From positions 1 through 64,000 of the forward strand of contig NZ_LXTT01000020.1 in NCBI RefSeq assembly GCF_001683915.1: a stretch of 64,000 nt of DNA. Direction: 5' to 3'. Position numbers and translations under genes: made by a program. This DNA comes from Allomuricauda sp. CP2A (GTDB taxonomy: Bacteria; Bacteroidota; Bacteroidia; Flavobacteriales; Flavobacteriaceae). Under the pieces are notes generated by a model. That model ran no database searches. It had not been told where the DNA came from and saw only the letters and a program-made list of their open reading frames with translations. This document shows, piece after piece, positions 1-9,345 of the stretch (positions within the stretch are counted from its first letter, which is position 1; the number at the start of each line of letters is the position of its first letter).

Positions 1-95
1 ACCATTAACAATTTAATTGAAATAAAAAGCATTTTATAGAGTTATAGTAGGGTATGGTCCACTTCTACTGTTTTTAAAGAAAAATGCTTTTTGAT

Positions 96-644
96 ATGAA
101 ACGGTTCTTGCTGCGTCTATTTACGGGGCCTATCCTTTTTTGTGTGCTCTTATCCTGTTCAGAGGAGCAGAATTTTGATCAGTTTGAAGATCTTACCATC
201 ACTCCCACAGTGGCATCCAGTATTTTTTATTTGGAATCAGATGAGGAAACCATCAACAATGTTCCTGCGGGGCCATTTTATTACCAAACCGTAAATTTTG
301 ATGCCTTTAACGAGGAATTTGTGGCAGAACGGCTTCTGGAGGGCACCATAACCTACGAAATTGAAAATACAACGAGCAAAACTCTACAGGTAGTTATTGA
401 GTTTCTGGATGCAGGAGGAAATGTTCTGGACACAGAACTTTTTAATATCGACCCCAATCTCCCGGAAACATATACAAGAGAAGTCACGTATGGTCCAACA
501 GGGAAGAGTTTGAATATTTTGGCAGCTACGGACGGCCTTCGCATTTCTGGAAATAACCAGAGTGATACCACCAGTATTTCCACAGCTTCTGAACCTAAAG
601 TTATTTTAAGATCAGCCGCTGAATTCTTATTTCGACTAAAATGA
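96..644 (+). CDS. Hypothetical lipoprotein, first gene of an envelope operon
   Basis: A protein of about 182 residues with an N-terminal signal peptide ending in a lipobox (VLLSC, Cys at residue 21), so it is probably a lipidated envelope protein. An ATG twelve bases further upstream is also in frame; I prefer the internal start because MKRFLLRLF gives a typical lipoprotein signal. The mature part is beta-rich and acidic with no motif I recognise. Its stop overlaps the start of the next gene (ATGA), which indicates translational coupling and a shared envelope role with the DUF5723-type protein. Function unknown. Confidence 0.75.
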   Translation: MKRFLLRLFTGPILFCVLLSCSEEQNFDQFEDLTITPTVASSIFYLESDEETINNVPAGPFYYQTVNFDAFNEEFVAERLLEGTITYEIENTTSKTLQVVIEFLDAGGNVLDTELFNIDPNLPETYTREVTYGPTGKSLNILAATDGLRISGNNQSDTTSISTASEPKVILRSAAEFLFRLK

Positions 645-2095
645 GAAGAATTTGGTTGATTTTCTATATCACGCTCTTGGGAGGCGCATCAATATGTGCC
701 CAAAACAAGCAGTTGCTTTACGATTTTTACGAGATCCCCCAATCATTAATGGTAAATCCAGGGGTAAAGACATCACAAAAATGGCATACGGGAATTCCAT
801 TTATTTCTGGATTGGCATTTCAAGCGGGGACAAGTGGCGTAACGGTAAACGACCTCTTTGCCAATGATGGTATTGACTTTACTACCAAAGTTCGGGAACG
901 GGTATTGGATGCCATGACCCATAGGGACGATTTTAGCACCACAAGTCAAATAGAAGGTTTTAATGTAGGTTTTAGGGGAAAGAACAGACCCGATGACTAT
1001 TATTCCTTTGGGGTGTATGGGGAGACGGATATTATTGTGTATTGGCCCAGGGATTTGGCCATCTTGGCATTTGAGGGCAATGGTGGTGCCAATATTGGTA
1101 GAAGCTTTGATTTGGGCGATGTAAGCCTCAGGGGTGAAATGGTGAACGTGTTCCATTTTGGAATCAACCGCAAAATCAGCAATACCCTTACCGTTGGGGC
1201 CCGGGCCAAATTGTATTCCAGTGTTCTCCAGTTTCAATCCACCGGGAATTCCGGATTTTTTAGGACAACACAGGGGCAGGACAATATTTATGTGAGCACA
1301 CTTACAGCCGATATGCAACTGCGTACCGCAGGGTTCAAGGAAATTTTTGACATTTTGGATGATGATACCAGAAGTGCGCGGGACGAATTGCCTTCGCTCT
1401 TCACCAAGCGGGTGCTCCTTGGCGGCAATCTCGGTCTGGGTTTTGATGCTGGATTTAGTTATAACCTTAATCCACAGACCACCATAACCGCAAGTGTTTT
1501 GGATGTTGGCTTCATTCATCAGTCAAAAGACGTTCAAAACTATACGCTTCGTGGCAGTGCCAATACAGAAGGAATTACGGTATTTCTACCTGAGGACATA
1601 GACAATGTAAACAATGACCTCTGGCAAGACTTGGTGGACGATATTGAGGAGTCCTTACCTTATGAAGAAAATAATGAGAGCTATATTTCGCTCAGGCCTG
1701 TCAAGGCCTATGGGTCCATTAGATATGATTTTGGCGAAGGCGGGAACGGTTTTGAGAACTGTGGCTGCGGTGTAAATGTGGGTAGTGGCAGTAACCGGGA
1801 TTATTACCCGAACAGTGTGGGGGGACAACTTTACATGATAAAGCGCCCTCGTGGCATTCAAGCTGCATTGACCGGGTTCTACCAAAGAAGGTTTGGAAGG
1901 GTATTGTCCTTGAAAACCACCTACACCGTCGATAAATATTCATTTACCAATGTGGGTTTGGGCCTAAATCTTCAGGCAGGGCCCATCAATTTTTATGTGT
2001 TGGGGGATAATCTTTTGAGCTATCGTAACGTAGCCGATAGCCATTACGCCTCTTTACAGTTCGGATTTAATATCATATCTTGGAACAGTAATTGA
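641..2095 (+). CDS. DUF5723-like predicted outer-membrane beta-barrel protein
   Basis: A 484-residue protein with a signal peptide ending near residue 20 (ICAQ). It begins with the NKQLLYDFYEIPQSLMVNPG-type N-terminus that I associate with the DUF5723 family of Bacteroidota. The body is rich in alternating aromatic/polar strands and Gly/Asn turns, and it ends in a strand-like FGFNIISWNSN, which fits an outer-membrane barrel. It starts inside the stop of the preceding lipoprotein gene and is followed 12 bases later by another secreted protein, so the three are likely one operon. Family assignment is from memory; the substrate or partner is unknown. Confidence 0.7.
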   Translation: MRRIWLIFYITLLGGASICAQNKQLLYDFYEIPQSLMVNPGVKTSQKWHTGIPFISGLAFQAGTSGVTVNDLFANDGIDFTTKVRERVLDAMTHRDDFSTTSQIEGFNVGFRGKNRPDDYYSFGVYGETDIIVYWPRDLAILAFEGNGGANIGRSFDLGDVSLRGEMVNVFHFGINRKISNTLTVGARAKLYSSVLQFQSTGNSGFFRTTQGQDNIYVSTLTADMQLRTAGFKEIFDILDDDTRSARDELPSLFTKRVLLGGNLGLGFDAGFSYNLNPQTTITASVLDVGFIHQSKDVQNYTLRGSANTEGITVFLPEDIDNVNNDLWQDLVDDIEESLPYEENNESYISLRPVKAYGSIRYDFGEGGNGFENCGCGVNVGSGSNRDYYPNSVGGQLYMIKRPRGIQAALTGFYQRRFGRVLSLKTTYTVDKYSFTNVGLGLNLQAGPINFYVLGDNLLSYRNVADSHYASLQFGFNIISWNSN

Positions 2096-2107
2096 GGAAA
2101 CAACTAT

Positions 2108-2956
2108 ATGAAGAAAAGTGTATTATTTGTGTTGGTGTTTGTTTTTGCAGCAAGCATGACCATGCGAGGGCAGTTGAACGAGTATAAATATATCATCGTT
2201 CCCAAAAAATTTGAGACGTTCAAAAAAGAAAATCAATATATGACCAGTACCATGGTCAAATATCTATTTACCCAAAAAGGGTTCACTCCGGTTTATGACG
2301 ATGAGTTGCCCGAAGATTTGGCGAACAATAGGTGCTTGGGGCTTTTGGCCAGTTTGTCGGATGATTCCTCCTTCTTTTCCACCAAGGTAACCGTTATATT
2401 AAAAAACTGTCAGTCCATTGAGGTTTTTAGGACTGCGGAAGGAAAAAGCAAGATCAAAGAATATACGGCCGCTTATAAAGATGCATTGGAAGAGGCTTTT
2501 GTATCCTTTGATGGAATGGACTATGCCTATACGCCTAAAACATCAGAAGATAAAGTAGCTGATACACAAACCATTACCGTTAGTTATAAGGATGATGTAA
2601 AGAGATTGGAAGAAAAAACCGAAACTGCGGTTGTAAAACAGGAAGCCACTTTGGAAAACCAAAGCTACGAAAGTATGGAACCGGAGCCTTCTACTTTTAC
2701 CAAGGCTGAGGAAAAGACCGAGTCCAAACCAATCACTTCCGGTCTGCTGTATGCCCAGCCCACGGAGAATGGATACCAATTGGTGGACAGTACACCAAAG
2801 GTAGTTATGAAACTCATGTCAACCTCTGTTGAAAATGTATTCCTGACCGATTATCAAGGCAACAGCGGAGTGGTCTTAAAAAAAGAGGACAAGTGGTTTT
2901 TGGAATATTCTGAAGGTGGAGAGAAGAAACTTAAAGAACTCAACATCAAGTTTTAG
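2108..2956 (+). CDS. Hypothetical secreted protein, end of the envelope operon
   Basis: A 282-residue protein with a signal peptide cut near residue 21 (MRGQ). The N-terminal half (about residues 25-140) contains the EYKYIIVPKKFETFKKENQY stretch that I have seen in flavobacterial exported proteins of unknown function. It is followed by a charged Lys/Glu/Thr-rich linker and a C-terminal segment (about 225-282) ending in a KWFLEYSEGG-type motif. It is co-directional with and 12 bases from the DUF5723-like gene. Its 3' end overlaps the convergent rarA gene by four bases, and no terminator is visible between them. Confidence 0.7.
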   Translation: MKKSVLFVLVFVFAASMTMRGQLNEYKYIIVPKKFETFKKENQYMTSTMVKYLFTQKGFTPVYDDELPEDLANNRCLGLLASLSDDSSFFSTKVTVILKNCQSIEVFRTAEGKSKIKEYTAAYKDALEEAFVSFDGMDYAYTPKTSEDKVADTQTITVSYKDDVKRLEEKTETAVVKQEATLENQSYESMEPEPSTFTKAEEKTESKPITSGLLYAQPTENGYQLVDSTPKVVMKLMSTSVENVFLTDYQGNSGVVLKKEDKWFLEYSEGGEKKLKELNIKF

Positions 2957-4230
2957 AATCCATATTTGTCCTTCCAGCGTTTTTTTAGGAATTCCCGCAT
3001 GGCATTCTCCCTGGGATTGTTTCCCGGGCGATAAAAAGCAGTGCCCGAAATCTCCTCCGGAAGGAACTCAAAATCCGCAAAATTGTTTTCGTGGTCATGG
3101 GCATATTGGTAGCCTTTGCCATACCCAATGTCCTTCATCAATTTAGTTGGCGCATTTCTAATGGCCAGAGGTACTGACAAATCCCCAGTTAACCTGACTT
3201 TTTGTTGTGCCTCGTTAATGGCTGCATAACTGGCGTTGCTCTTCGGTGAACTGGCCAAATAGGTGGCACATTGGCTAAGTATGATTCGCGCTTCTGGATA
3301 TCCAACCGTGGTGACCGCTTGGAAGGTGGTGTTGGCCAAAACAAGTGCGGTTGGATTGGCATTTCCAATATCTTCGGAGGCTAAAATAACCATTCTGCGG
3401 GCTATGAACTTTACATCCTCGCCCCCTTCAATCATTCGGGCCAACCAATACACTGCCGCATTGGGGTCACTTCCCCTGATGGATTTTATGAAGGCCGAAA
3501 TAATGTCATAGTGCTGCTCCCCGGTTTTGTCATACAATACCGTGTTTTTTTGAACCTTGTTCAACACCAGCTCATTGGTAATGGTAACCTCCTTGGCGTT
3601 TTCAGAGTTGACAATAAGCTCAAAAATGTTCAATAATTTCCGTCCATCACCCCCGGAAAGCCGTAATAGGGCCTCGGTTTCTTGTAAATCTATTTTTTTG
3701 TCTTTCAGGAGTTTGTCCGTCTTCATCGCTCTATCCAAAAGCGCTTCCAAGTCTTCTTTGTCAAAGGGGTTTAGGATATAGACCTGACATCGGGACAGCA
3801 ATGCGGGAATGACCTCAAAACTTGGGTTTTCCGTAGTGGCGCCAATCAAAGTGACCCATCCTTTTTCAACTGCACCCAACAACGAGTCTTGTTGCGATTT
3901 GCTAAAGCGATGGATTTCATCAATGAACAAAATGGGATTTTTGGCCGTGAACAGCCCACCACTTTGTTTGGCTTTTTCAATGACTTCCCTAACATCCTTT
4001 ACGCCGCTGCTTATGGCACTCAGCGTATAAAAAGGCCGTTGGCTCTCACTGGCAATGATGTTGGCCAAGGTGGTTTTTCCAGTTCCGGGAGGGCCCCAGA
4101 AAATCAATGAGGGAATCACACCATTTCGTATTTGGTTGGTCAAAGCACCCTGCGGGCCCACCAAATGCTGCTGACTGATGTAGTCTTCCAGTGTTTTTGG
4201 ACGTATTCGTTCTGCCAAAGGTTCATTCAT
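2953..4230 (-). CDS. rarA: Replication-associated recombination protein A (RarA/MgsA AAA ATPase)
   Basis: A 425-residue AAA+ ATPase related to clamp-loader subunits and to eukaryotic WRNIP1. The family acts at stalled replication forks. The Walker A motif GPPGTGKT lies at residues 46-53 and Walker B ILFIDEIHRF at about 100-109, followed by a GATTENPSFE sensor-1 region and an arginine-finger region ALLSRC. The C-terminal half holds the characteristic RarA tetramerisation region, with RGSDPNAAVYWLARMIEGGE and LASEDIGNANP. Length matches the family. It is transcribed alone, convergent with the upstream envelope operon and divergent from the rhomboid gene. Confidence 0.95.
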   Translation of the reverse strand: MNEPLAERIRPKTLEDYISQQHLVGPQGALTNQIRNGVIPSLIFWGPPGTGKTTLANIIASESQRPFYTLSAISSGVKDVREVIEKAKQSGGLFTAKNPILFIDEIHRFSKSQQDSLLGAVEKGWVTLIGATTENPSFEVIPALLSRCQVYILNPFDKEDLEALLDRAMKTDKLLKDKKIDLQETEALLRLSGGDGRKLLNIFELIVNSENAKEVTITNELVLNKVQKNTVLYDKTGEQHYDIISAFIKSIRGSDPNAAVYWLARMIEGGEDVKFIARRMVILASEDIGNANPTALVLANTTFQAVTTVGYPEARIILSQCATYLASSPKSNASYAAINEAQQKVRLTGDLSVPLAIRNAPTKLMKDIGYGKGYQYAHDHENNFADFEFLPEEISGTAFYRPGNNPRENAMREFLKKRWKDKYGF

Positions 4231-4349
4231 ACCGATAAAAATAAGACAATTTTAGAGGTATAAAGGCCTTACTTTCGGCAGCATTTTCAACAAACATGAC
4301 AATTTGTGTAATTTCATATCCGTGGTCAGGAAATTGATATTAGGAGCGT

Positions 4350-5078
4350 ATGCAGGCAAATGAACATTTTAAGTTTTCAAATTGGGTGGTTTTGGCCCCG
4401 TTGTTGGCTGTGTTATCCATTTGGACCGTATTTTGGGTTGAAATAAAGTTTGGAGTCAATTTTAATGAGTATGGCATTTACCCCAGAAGTTTGTCTGGAT
4501 TAAGGGGTGTGTTCCTCAGTCCGTTCATCCATGGTTCAGTGGAGCATTTGTACAACAATACCATCCCTTTGGCCATTTTAACGGCGTTTTTATTTTATTT
4601 CTATCAAAGGGCGGCCCTACGGGTTTTGCTGTCTGGCATTCTTATTTCTGGATTATTGACTTGGTCCATTGCACGTCCATCATACCATATTGGGGCCAGT
4701 GGAATCATCTATGTTTTGGCAAGCTTTATTTTCTTTAAAGGTGTTTTTGCCAAACATTATAGGCTGGTAGCGCTTTCTTTGGTAGTCGTTTTCATCTATG
4801 GAAGTATGCTATGGTATATTTTTCCGGTGAAGGAAAATATTTCATGGGAAGGGCATCTTGCCGGCTTTATCACGGGCTTTTTGTTGGCCTTGACCACAAA
4901 GGTGAAGCTTCCTGTTGAAAAGAAATATGAATGGGAGCGGGAGGATTACAATGAAGAGGAGGATCCTTTCCTGAAACATTTTGATGAGGACGGCAATTTT
5001 ATTGAAACCACGGAAGACCCCAAAGACCACATCCAGATAAAATATCATTATAAAGAGGATAAGGAACAAAAATCCTAG
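4350..5078 (+). CDS. Rhomboid-family intramembrane serine protease
   Basis: A 242-residue polytopic membrane protein with about six transmembrane segments, and a cytosolic acidic C-terminal tail of roughly 55 residues. The catalytic dyad is visible: Ser117 in GASG and His169 in the later segment GHLAGF. The HGSVEHLYNN motif at residues 61-70 supplies the conserved His and Asn of the oxyanion region. Rhomboids cleave transmembrane helices within the bilayer; the substrate here is unknown. The gene is convergent with rlmB and overlaps it by four bases. Confidence 0.93.
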   Translation: MQANEHFKFSNWVVLAPLLAVLSIWTVFWVEIKFGVNFNEYGIYPRSLSGLRGVFLSPFIHGSVEHLYNNTIPLAILTAFLFYFYQRAALRVLLSGILISGLLTWSIARPSYHIGASGIIYVLASFIFFKGVFAKHYRLVALSLVVVFIYGSMLWYIFPVKENISWEGHLAGFITGFLLALTTKVKLPVEKKYEWEREDYNEEEDPFLKHFDEDGNFIETTEDPKDHIQIKYHYKEDKEQKS

Positions 5079-5806
5079 GCCTTTCGTTGACGAACCACTT
5101 CATAAAGGAACACACCACAGGCCACGGAAACATTCAGGGAGCCAATGCTGCCCAAAAGTGGCAATTTGGCCGTGTGATCCAAAATAGCAAGAATGGAAGG
5201 AGAAATGCCCCGATCTTCGGATCCCATAACCACAGCACAGGGTTGGTTAAAATTCACAGCATAAATTTCGTCTTCGGTCTTTTCGGTGGCACCTACAACA
5301 CTGATTCCTGAGGACTGTAAATAGAATATGGCATCCTTTAGGTGGTCCACTTTGGCAATGGGCACATTGAAGGCTGCCCCCGCAGAAGTCTTTATCGTGT
5401 CATCGGTGATGGGAGCTGCTCCACTTTTGGGGACAATAATGCCATGCACCCCACAACATTCAGCGGTTCGGATCATGGCACCGAAATTGCGCACATCCGA
5501 AACTTGGTCCAAAAGCAGTAAAAAGGGCATTTTTTCTTTGGAAATCACATTTTCCACCAACGTTTCGAAATCATGGAACTTCACTGGTGAAATCTGCGCT
5601 ACCACCCCTTGATGGTTGTTTCGGGTGAGTCGATTGAGCTTTTCAATGGGCACATACGAAGCACTGATGCCATTTTTTCGAATGGTCGACTCCAATTCCT
5701 TGAAAAGTTCGCCCTTAAGGCCTCTCTGCAGGAATATTTTGTTGATGGGCTGGTCTGCATCCATGGCCTCCATAACGGCCCGTATTCCATAAATCTGGTC
5801 ACTCAT
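5075..5806 (-). CDS. rlmB: 23S rRNA (guanosine-2'-O-)-methyltransferase RlmB
   Basis: A 243-residue SpoU/TrmH-class (SPOUT) methyltransferase that uses S-adenosylmethionine. It has an N-terminal substrate-binding domain (YGIRAVMEAM, about residues 5-70) and a C-terminal knotted domain. The knot motifs are visible: LDQVSDVRNFGAMIRTAEC, VMGSEDRGIS and GSLNVSVACGVFLYE. RlmB methylates G2251 (E. coli numbering) in the ribosomal P loop. A TrmH-like tRNA methylase is the main alternative, but the N-terminal domain favours RlmB. It lies 36 bases downstream of the large VCBS lipoprotein gene on the same strand. Confidence 0.92.
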   Translation of the reverse strand: MSDQIYGIRAVMEAMDADQPINKIFLQRGLKGELFKELESTIRKNGISASYVPIEKLNRLTRNNHQGVVAQISPVKFHDFETLVENVISKEKMPFLLLLDQVSDVRNFGAMIRTAECCGVHGIIVPKSGAAPITDDTIKTSAGAAFNVPIAKVDHLKDAIFYLQSSGISVVGATEKTEDEIYAVNFNQPCAVVMGSEDRGISPSILAILDHTAKLPLLGSIGSLNVSVACGVFLYEVVRQRKA

Positions 5807-5842
5807 CTCCTTGGGTTCAATTGCGTGGACGCTGCAAATATA

Positions 5843-8800
5843 TCACGAAGATATCTTGTGGACACCAAGAGGACCATTATTCGTGGTATTTAACAACAAA
5901 GTCTCGTTATTGGCATTGGTGATCAACTCAACACTCTTCACATTTCCGTTCATAAAAAGCCCAGAATCTTGATAGGGTACGCTGATGTACCCGTCATTTC
6001 CGTTGGAAAGCAGAATTACACCGGATAGTGCATCCAATCTGGGGGTTTCCACCTCGGTTTCGTAAATGTTTCCAACCGCAATGATGTCTTCGTACCCGTC
6101 TTGGTTAAGGTCGGCAATAGCGCAATCCAAAATGGGAATGGTCTGTCCCGAAACGGGAAGAACATGCTTTTCAAAGACCAGATTGCCCTTGTTGATCAAT
6201 ACAATGGACTGAAGTTCGGTTACAGTGCTCTCATAGGAAGATTTTAGCTTTTCCCCATAAATGTCCACCAAACTGGCATTGGCAAATTCGGAGTAGGTCT
6301 CAAATTTTTCCTTGATAAAAGGCATTTGTTGGGAAGAACATTCCCTGCCACGCACCGGAACGTATGTTCCTTTGTATTTTTTGCTCAGGACGATGTCATT
6401 GGTGCCATTTTCATCAAAATCGGTGGCATATACCTTAAAGGGCTTTTCCTCGGAAGCCTTGAATTTTATGTTGAGACCCACATTCCCAACCACATAATCC
6501 TTGAGACCATCTTTGTTGACATCGGTCTCGGTAACGGAGAACCACCATCCCTTTTCATTGAGCATGGAATCCGCTGCTCCCCTATTTTTAAAGGTACCCT
6601 GTTCATTGATGAAAACACCAATCCCGGTCCATTCGCCTACCGCGATGAAATCGGGCCAGCCATCATTGTTCACGTCTGTGGTCTGGATGTCATTGACAAT
6701 GCCAAAATCTTGGAATTCCGGGGCCACTTGTTGGGTAACGTCCACCAATTCACCATTCCTGTTTTCCAACAGCACAGAAGTTTGTGGTTTAGGGTATTGT
6801 TTGGGAACTACCCGATTTCCCACCAAAATATCATTATCCCCATCCTTATCAAAATCTATAATGGATACAGATTTTCCATTTTTGGGAAGTTTGGAGAGTG
6901 CATCGCTTTGCAGTCTTTTGAATTGTCCGTTACCATCGTTAATGTAGATTCGGTCTGCATGGTAGGATGAATTTTCAGCAAACTCATTTCCACCACTTAC
7001 CACATAAAGATCCATATCGGCATCCCCATCAAAATCAAAAAATACGGATTCCATGTCCTCATACTGGGCATCGTTGGAGAGGGCAGGGGAGTTCAATTTA
7101 GAAAATCCTCTGCTGGATTGCACATAGAGTTGCCCAGATTGCCCAGAAGCGCCCCCTACGTGAATATCTTCCAATCCGTCGCCATTAATATCACCTTTGG
7201 TGATAAAAGGGCCGAGATTGGATTGTTTGTAGGGAAGGAGGATCTCTGTTTCAAAATCGTCATACACATTTTCGGTATGTGTAAAATCCAATCCCACTGC
7301 TTTGGCATCGAGTCCAGCAAAATAGGTGCTCTTTTCCGATGCGGGAGAAATTGGAATGGTGGCGTCGCTCTCATTGAAGGTAAGCGTGGAATTGGCCGGA
7401 ACATTGAATTTTTGCTCCATTTTTCCCGATTTCCAATACACAGTCACAGTGTCTACGGTTTGTTGATGGGCAAGCCCAAAAAAGGCCTTGGGTTCTTGGG
7501 CCGAGCGGTAGCCCCGGACCCTTTTTACTTCAACCATTTGGGAAGTGTTGCCCGCACTGACCTTTACTTTGGCAAATTCCTCGGAAGAATCCCCATTGGT
7601 GATGACTTTCAAGTAATTTCCAAGTTCATCTTCAACGGAAAGGTTTTTATAGACAAAAGCGGCTTCATCCATGTTGTTGATAATGATGTCCAGATCGCCG
7701 TCATTGTCCAAATCACCGGAAGCTGCCCCATTACTGAATGAAAAATCGCCCAAGCCCCAATCTCTTGCAACATCATCATAAATGAGTTCCGAGGTTCTTT
7801 TGTACATGATGTTGGGCAATTTTTCGGAGGGCATGGACTCATAAAGTTGTTGTTTTACATCCAAAGGGACATTCTGCCCATATTTTTGTCTCGCCTCAAA
7901 GACCTTCATTTGTAGATCATTGTCCAAGGCATACCGACGATACCCGTTGGTAACATGGATTTCCTTGTGTCCGTCCAGGTCAAAATCGTTCATGAGCACT
8001 GACCAGCTCCAATCGGTATTGGCCACCCCGGACAGTTGCGAAATATTGCTGAATTTGTTCCGGCCCATGTTCTTTTGAAGCGAATTGTACATGTATTGGT
8101 AGTGGTATCCGGCCTTGTTCACCAAATAATCGAACCGTTGGGTGTTCATGGAGGCCATCAATGTTTTGGAACGGACATGGTCGTTTGCGGCCATATCCAG
8201 GACAAAGATGTCCTGAAGGTCGTCGTTGTCCAGATCGGCAATGTCTATCCCCATGCCGTAAAATGATATCTGATCGGTGGTTTCCTTGATTTGGTCCGTG
8301 AAGGTGCCATCATGGTTGTTGATGTAGAGCGCATCGGGCAGATAATAATCACTGGCCATGTAAATGTCCATCCAACCATCTTCGTTGATGTCGGCAACGG
8401 CAAGGCCTAATCCAAAGATGGGTTTTTCAAGCCCCGCTGCTTTGGTGACATCGGTAAATGTTCCGCCATCATTTCTATACAAATGTGACGAGTTGAAATA
8501 GGCGGTTTCCGCATCGGAATTCACATAACGATTGAAGCTGATGGGGTCCATGCCGTAGAGTTCATTCTCGTTCATGACCAGACAATCCAGATCCCCGTCT
8601 TTGTCCATATCAAAAAATACGGATTGTGTGCTGATGCCCATATCGGCAAGCCCGTATTGCTCAGCTTTTTCCTCAAAAGTTCCGTCTTGTTTGTTGATGA
8701 ACAACAAATTTTTTCGTTTGTCCCGGGTGTTGGGCCCCCCTTGGGAGACATAAATATCCATCCAGCCATCTTGGTTGACGTCGGCAAAAGTGACGCCGTT

Positions 8801-9181
8801 GGACCAGACTTTTCCCGTATTGATTTGGGCTGATTCCGATACATCCTTGAACACTAGGTCACCTTGATTGAAGTACAAAGTGTTGTTGACTTGGTTTCCA
8901 CAGAAAAACACATCCAAAAGCCCATCGTTGTTCAGGTCTTCCATGCCAACTCCGGCACCGTTGTAGAAGTAATCGTAGTCGAAGAGGTTGTTAAGGCTTG
9001 CAACGTCGTGGGTAATGGTATTTGAAAATGTAATGCCACTTTCCTGTGTCCTTATTTTTTTGAAAATGGGATCTTGCTTTTCAGCTTTTGCTTGTGTTTG
9101 GGAACCTTCTTTGTTGTTTTCAGATCTCCCGCAACTTACTATGAATGCCAGTATTAGAAATACTCGAAAGAAATTGGTCAT
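5843..9181 (-). CDS. VCBS/FG-GAP repeat lipoprotein with ASPIC/UnbV domain (CRTAC1-like)
   Basis: A surface-type lipoprotein of about 1112 residues. I chose MTNFFRVF as the start because it gives a compact signal peptide with lipobox FIVSC (Cys 17); an in-frame ATG exists 24 bases upstream. It contains at least thirteen calcium-binding-like D-x-(N/D)-x-D-G repeats. The first block lies at about residues 80-515 and the second at 650-1080. Between them is an ASPIC/UnbV domain at about 530-605 (VRGYRSAQEPKAFFGL, WKSG). Proteins of this type often sit next to SusC/SusD genes in flavobacteria and are thought to act at the cell surface. Here it follows the SusCD operon after a terminator. The ligand is unknown. 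Confidence 0.9.
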   Translation of the reverse strand: MTNFFRVFLILAFIVSCGRSENNKEGSQTQAKAEKQDPIFKKIRTQESGITFSNTITHDVASLNNLFDYDYFYNGAGVGMEDLNNDGLLDVFFCGNQVNNTLYFNQGDLVFKDVSESAQINTGKVWSNGVTFADVNQDGWMDIYVSQGGPNTRDKRKNLLFINKQDGTFEEKAEQYGLADMGISTQSVFFDMDKDGDLDCLVMNENELYGMDPISFNRYVNSDAETAYFNSSHLYRNDGGTFTDVTKAAGLEKPIFGLGLAVADINEDGWMDIYMASDYYLPDALYINNHDGTFTDQIKETTDQISFYGMGIDIADLDNDDLQDIFVLDMAANDHVRSKTLMASMNTQRFDYLVNKAGYHYQYMYNSLQKNMGRNKFSNISQLSGVANTDWSWSVLMNDFDLDGHKEIHVTNGYRRYALDNDLQMKVFEARQKYGQNVPLDVKQQLYESMPSEKLPNIMYKRTSELIYDDVARDWGLGDFSFSNGAASGDLDNDGDLDIIINNMDEAAFVYKNLSVEDELGNYLKVITNGDSSEEFAKVKVSAGNTSQMVEVKRVRGYRSAQEPKAFFGLAHQQTVDTVTVYWKSGKMEQKFNVPANSTLTFNESDATIPISPASEKSTYFAGLDAKAVGLDFTHTENVYDDFETEILLPYKQSNLGPFITKGDINGDGLEDIHVGGASGQSGQLYVQSSRGFSKLNSPALSNDAQYEDMESVFFDFDGDADMDLYVVSGGNEFAENSSYHADRIYINDGNGQFKRLQSDALSKLPKNGKSVSIIDFDKDGDNDILVGNRVVPKQYPKPQTSVLLENRNGELVDVTQQVAPEFQDFGIVNDIQTTDVNNDGWPDFIAVGEWTGIGVFINEQGTFKNRGAADSMLNEKGWWFSVTETDVNKDGLKDYVVGNVGLNIKFKASEEKPFKVYATDFDENGTNDIVLSKKYKGTYVPVRGRECSSQQMPFIKEKFETYSEFANASLVDIYGEKLKSSYESTVTELQSIVLINKGNLVFEKHVLPVSGQTIPILDCAIADLNQDGYEDIIAVGNIYETEVETPRLDALSGVILLSNGNDGYISVPYQDSGLFMNGNVKSVELITNANNETLLLNTTNNGPLGVHKISS

Positions 9182-9290
9182 ATGCTTTAAAATATTTGGG
9201 AACAATAATTTGTATAGTATTGTCTTTTATTGTGAGAAATGAACAGCTTGATAAAGGTAAGATAATCAATTGTAAAACAGATGATAAGAA

Positions 9291-9319
9291 AAAAAAGCCA
9301 CCTCGTAGAGGTGGCTTTT
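9291..9319 (-). terminator. Rho-independent terminator of the SusC-SusD-lipoprotein operon
   Basis: An eight-base-pair GC-rich stem (GCCACCTC with GAGGTGGC, loop GTA) extended by four A-T pairs is followed on the minus strand by a run of T residues. It lies about 30 bases after the stop of the last operon gene. It separates that operon from the downstream VCBS lipoprotein gene. Confidence 0.88.
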
Positions 9320-9345
9320 AATATGTCTATATAAAGCCGATATAA

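Noticed and set aside
773-1519. A 248-codon open frame antisense to the DUF5723-like gene
   Set aside because: It is antisense to a gene with a signal peptide and operon context, and has no recognisable protein features.
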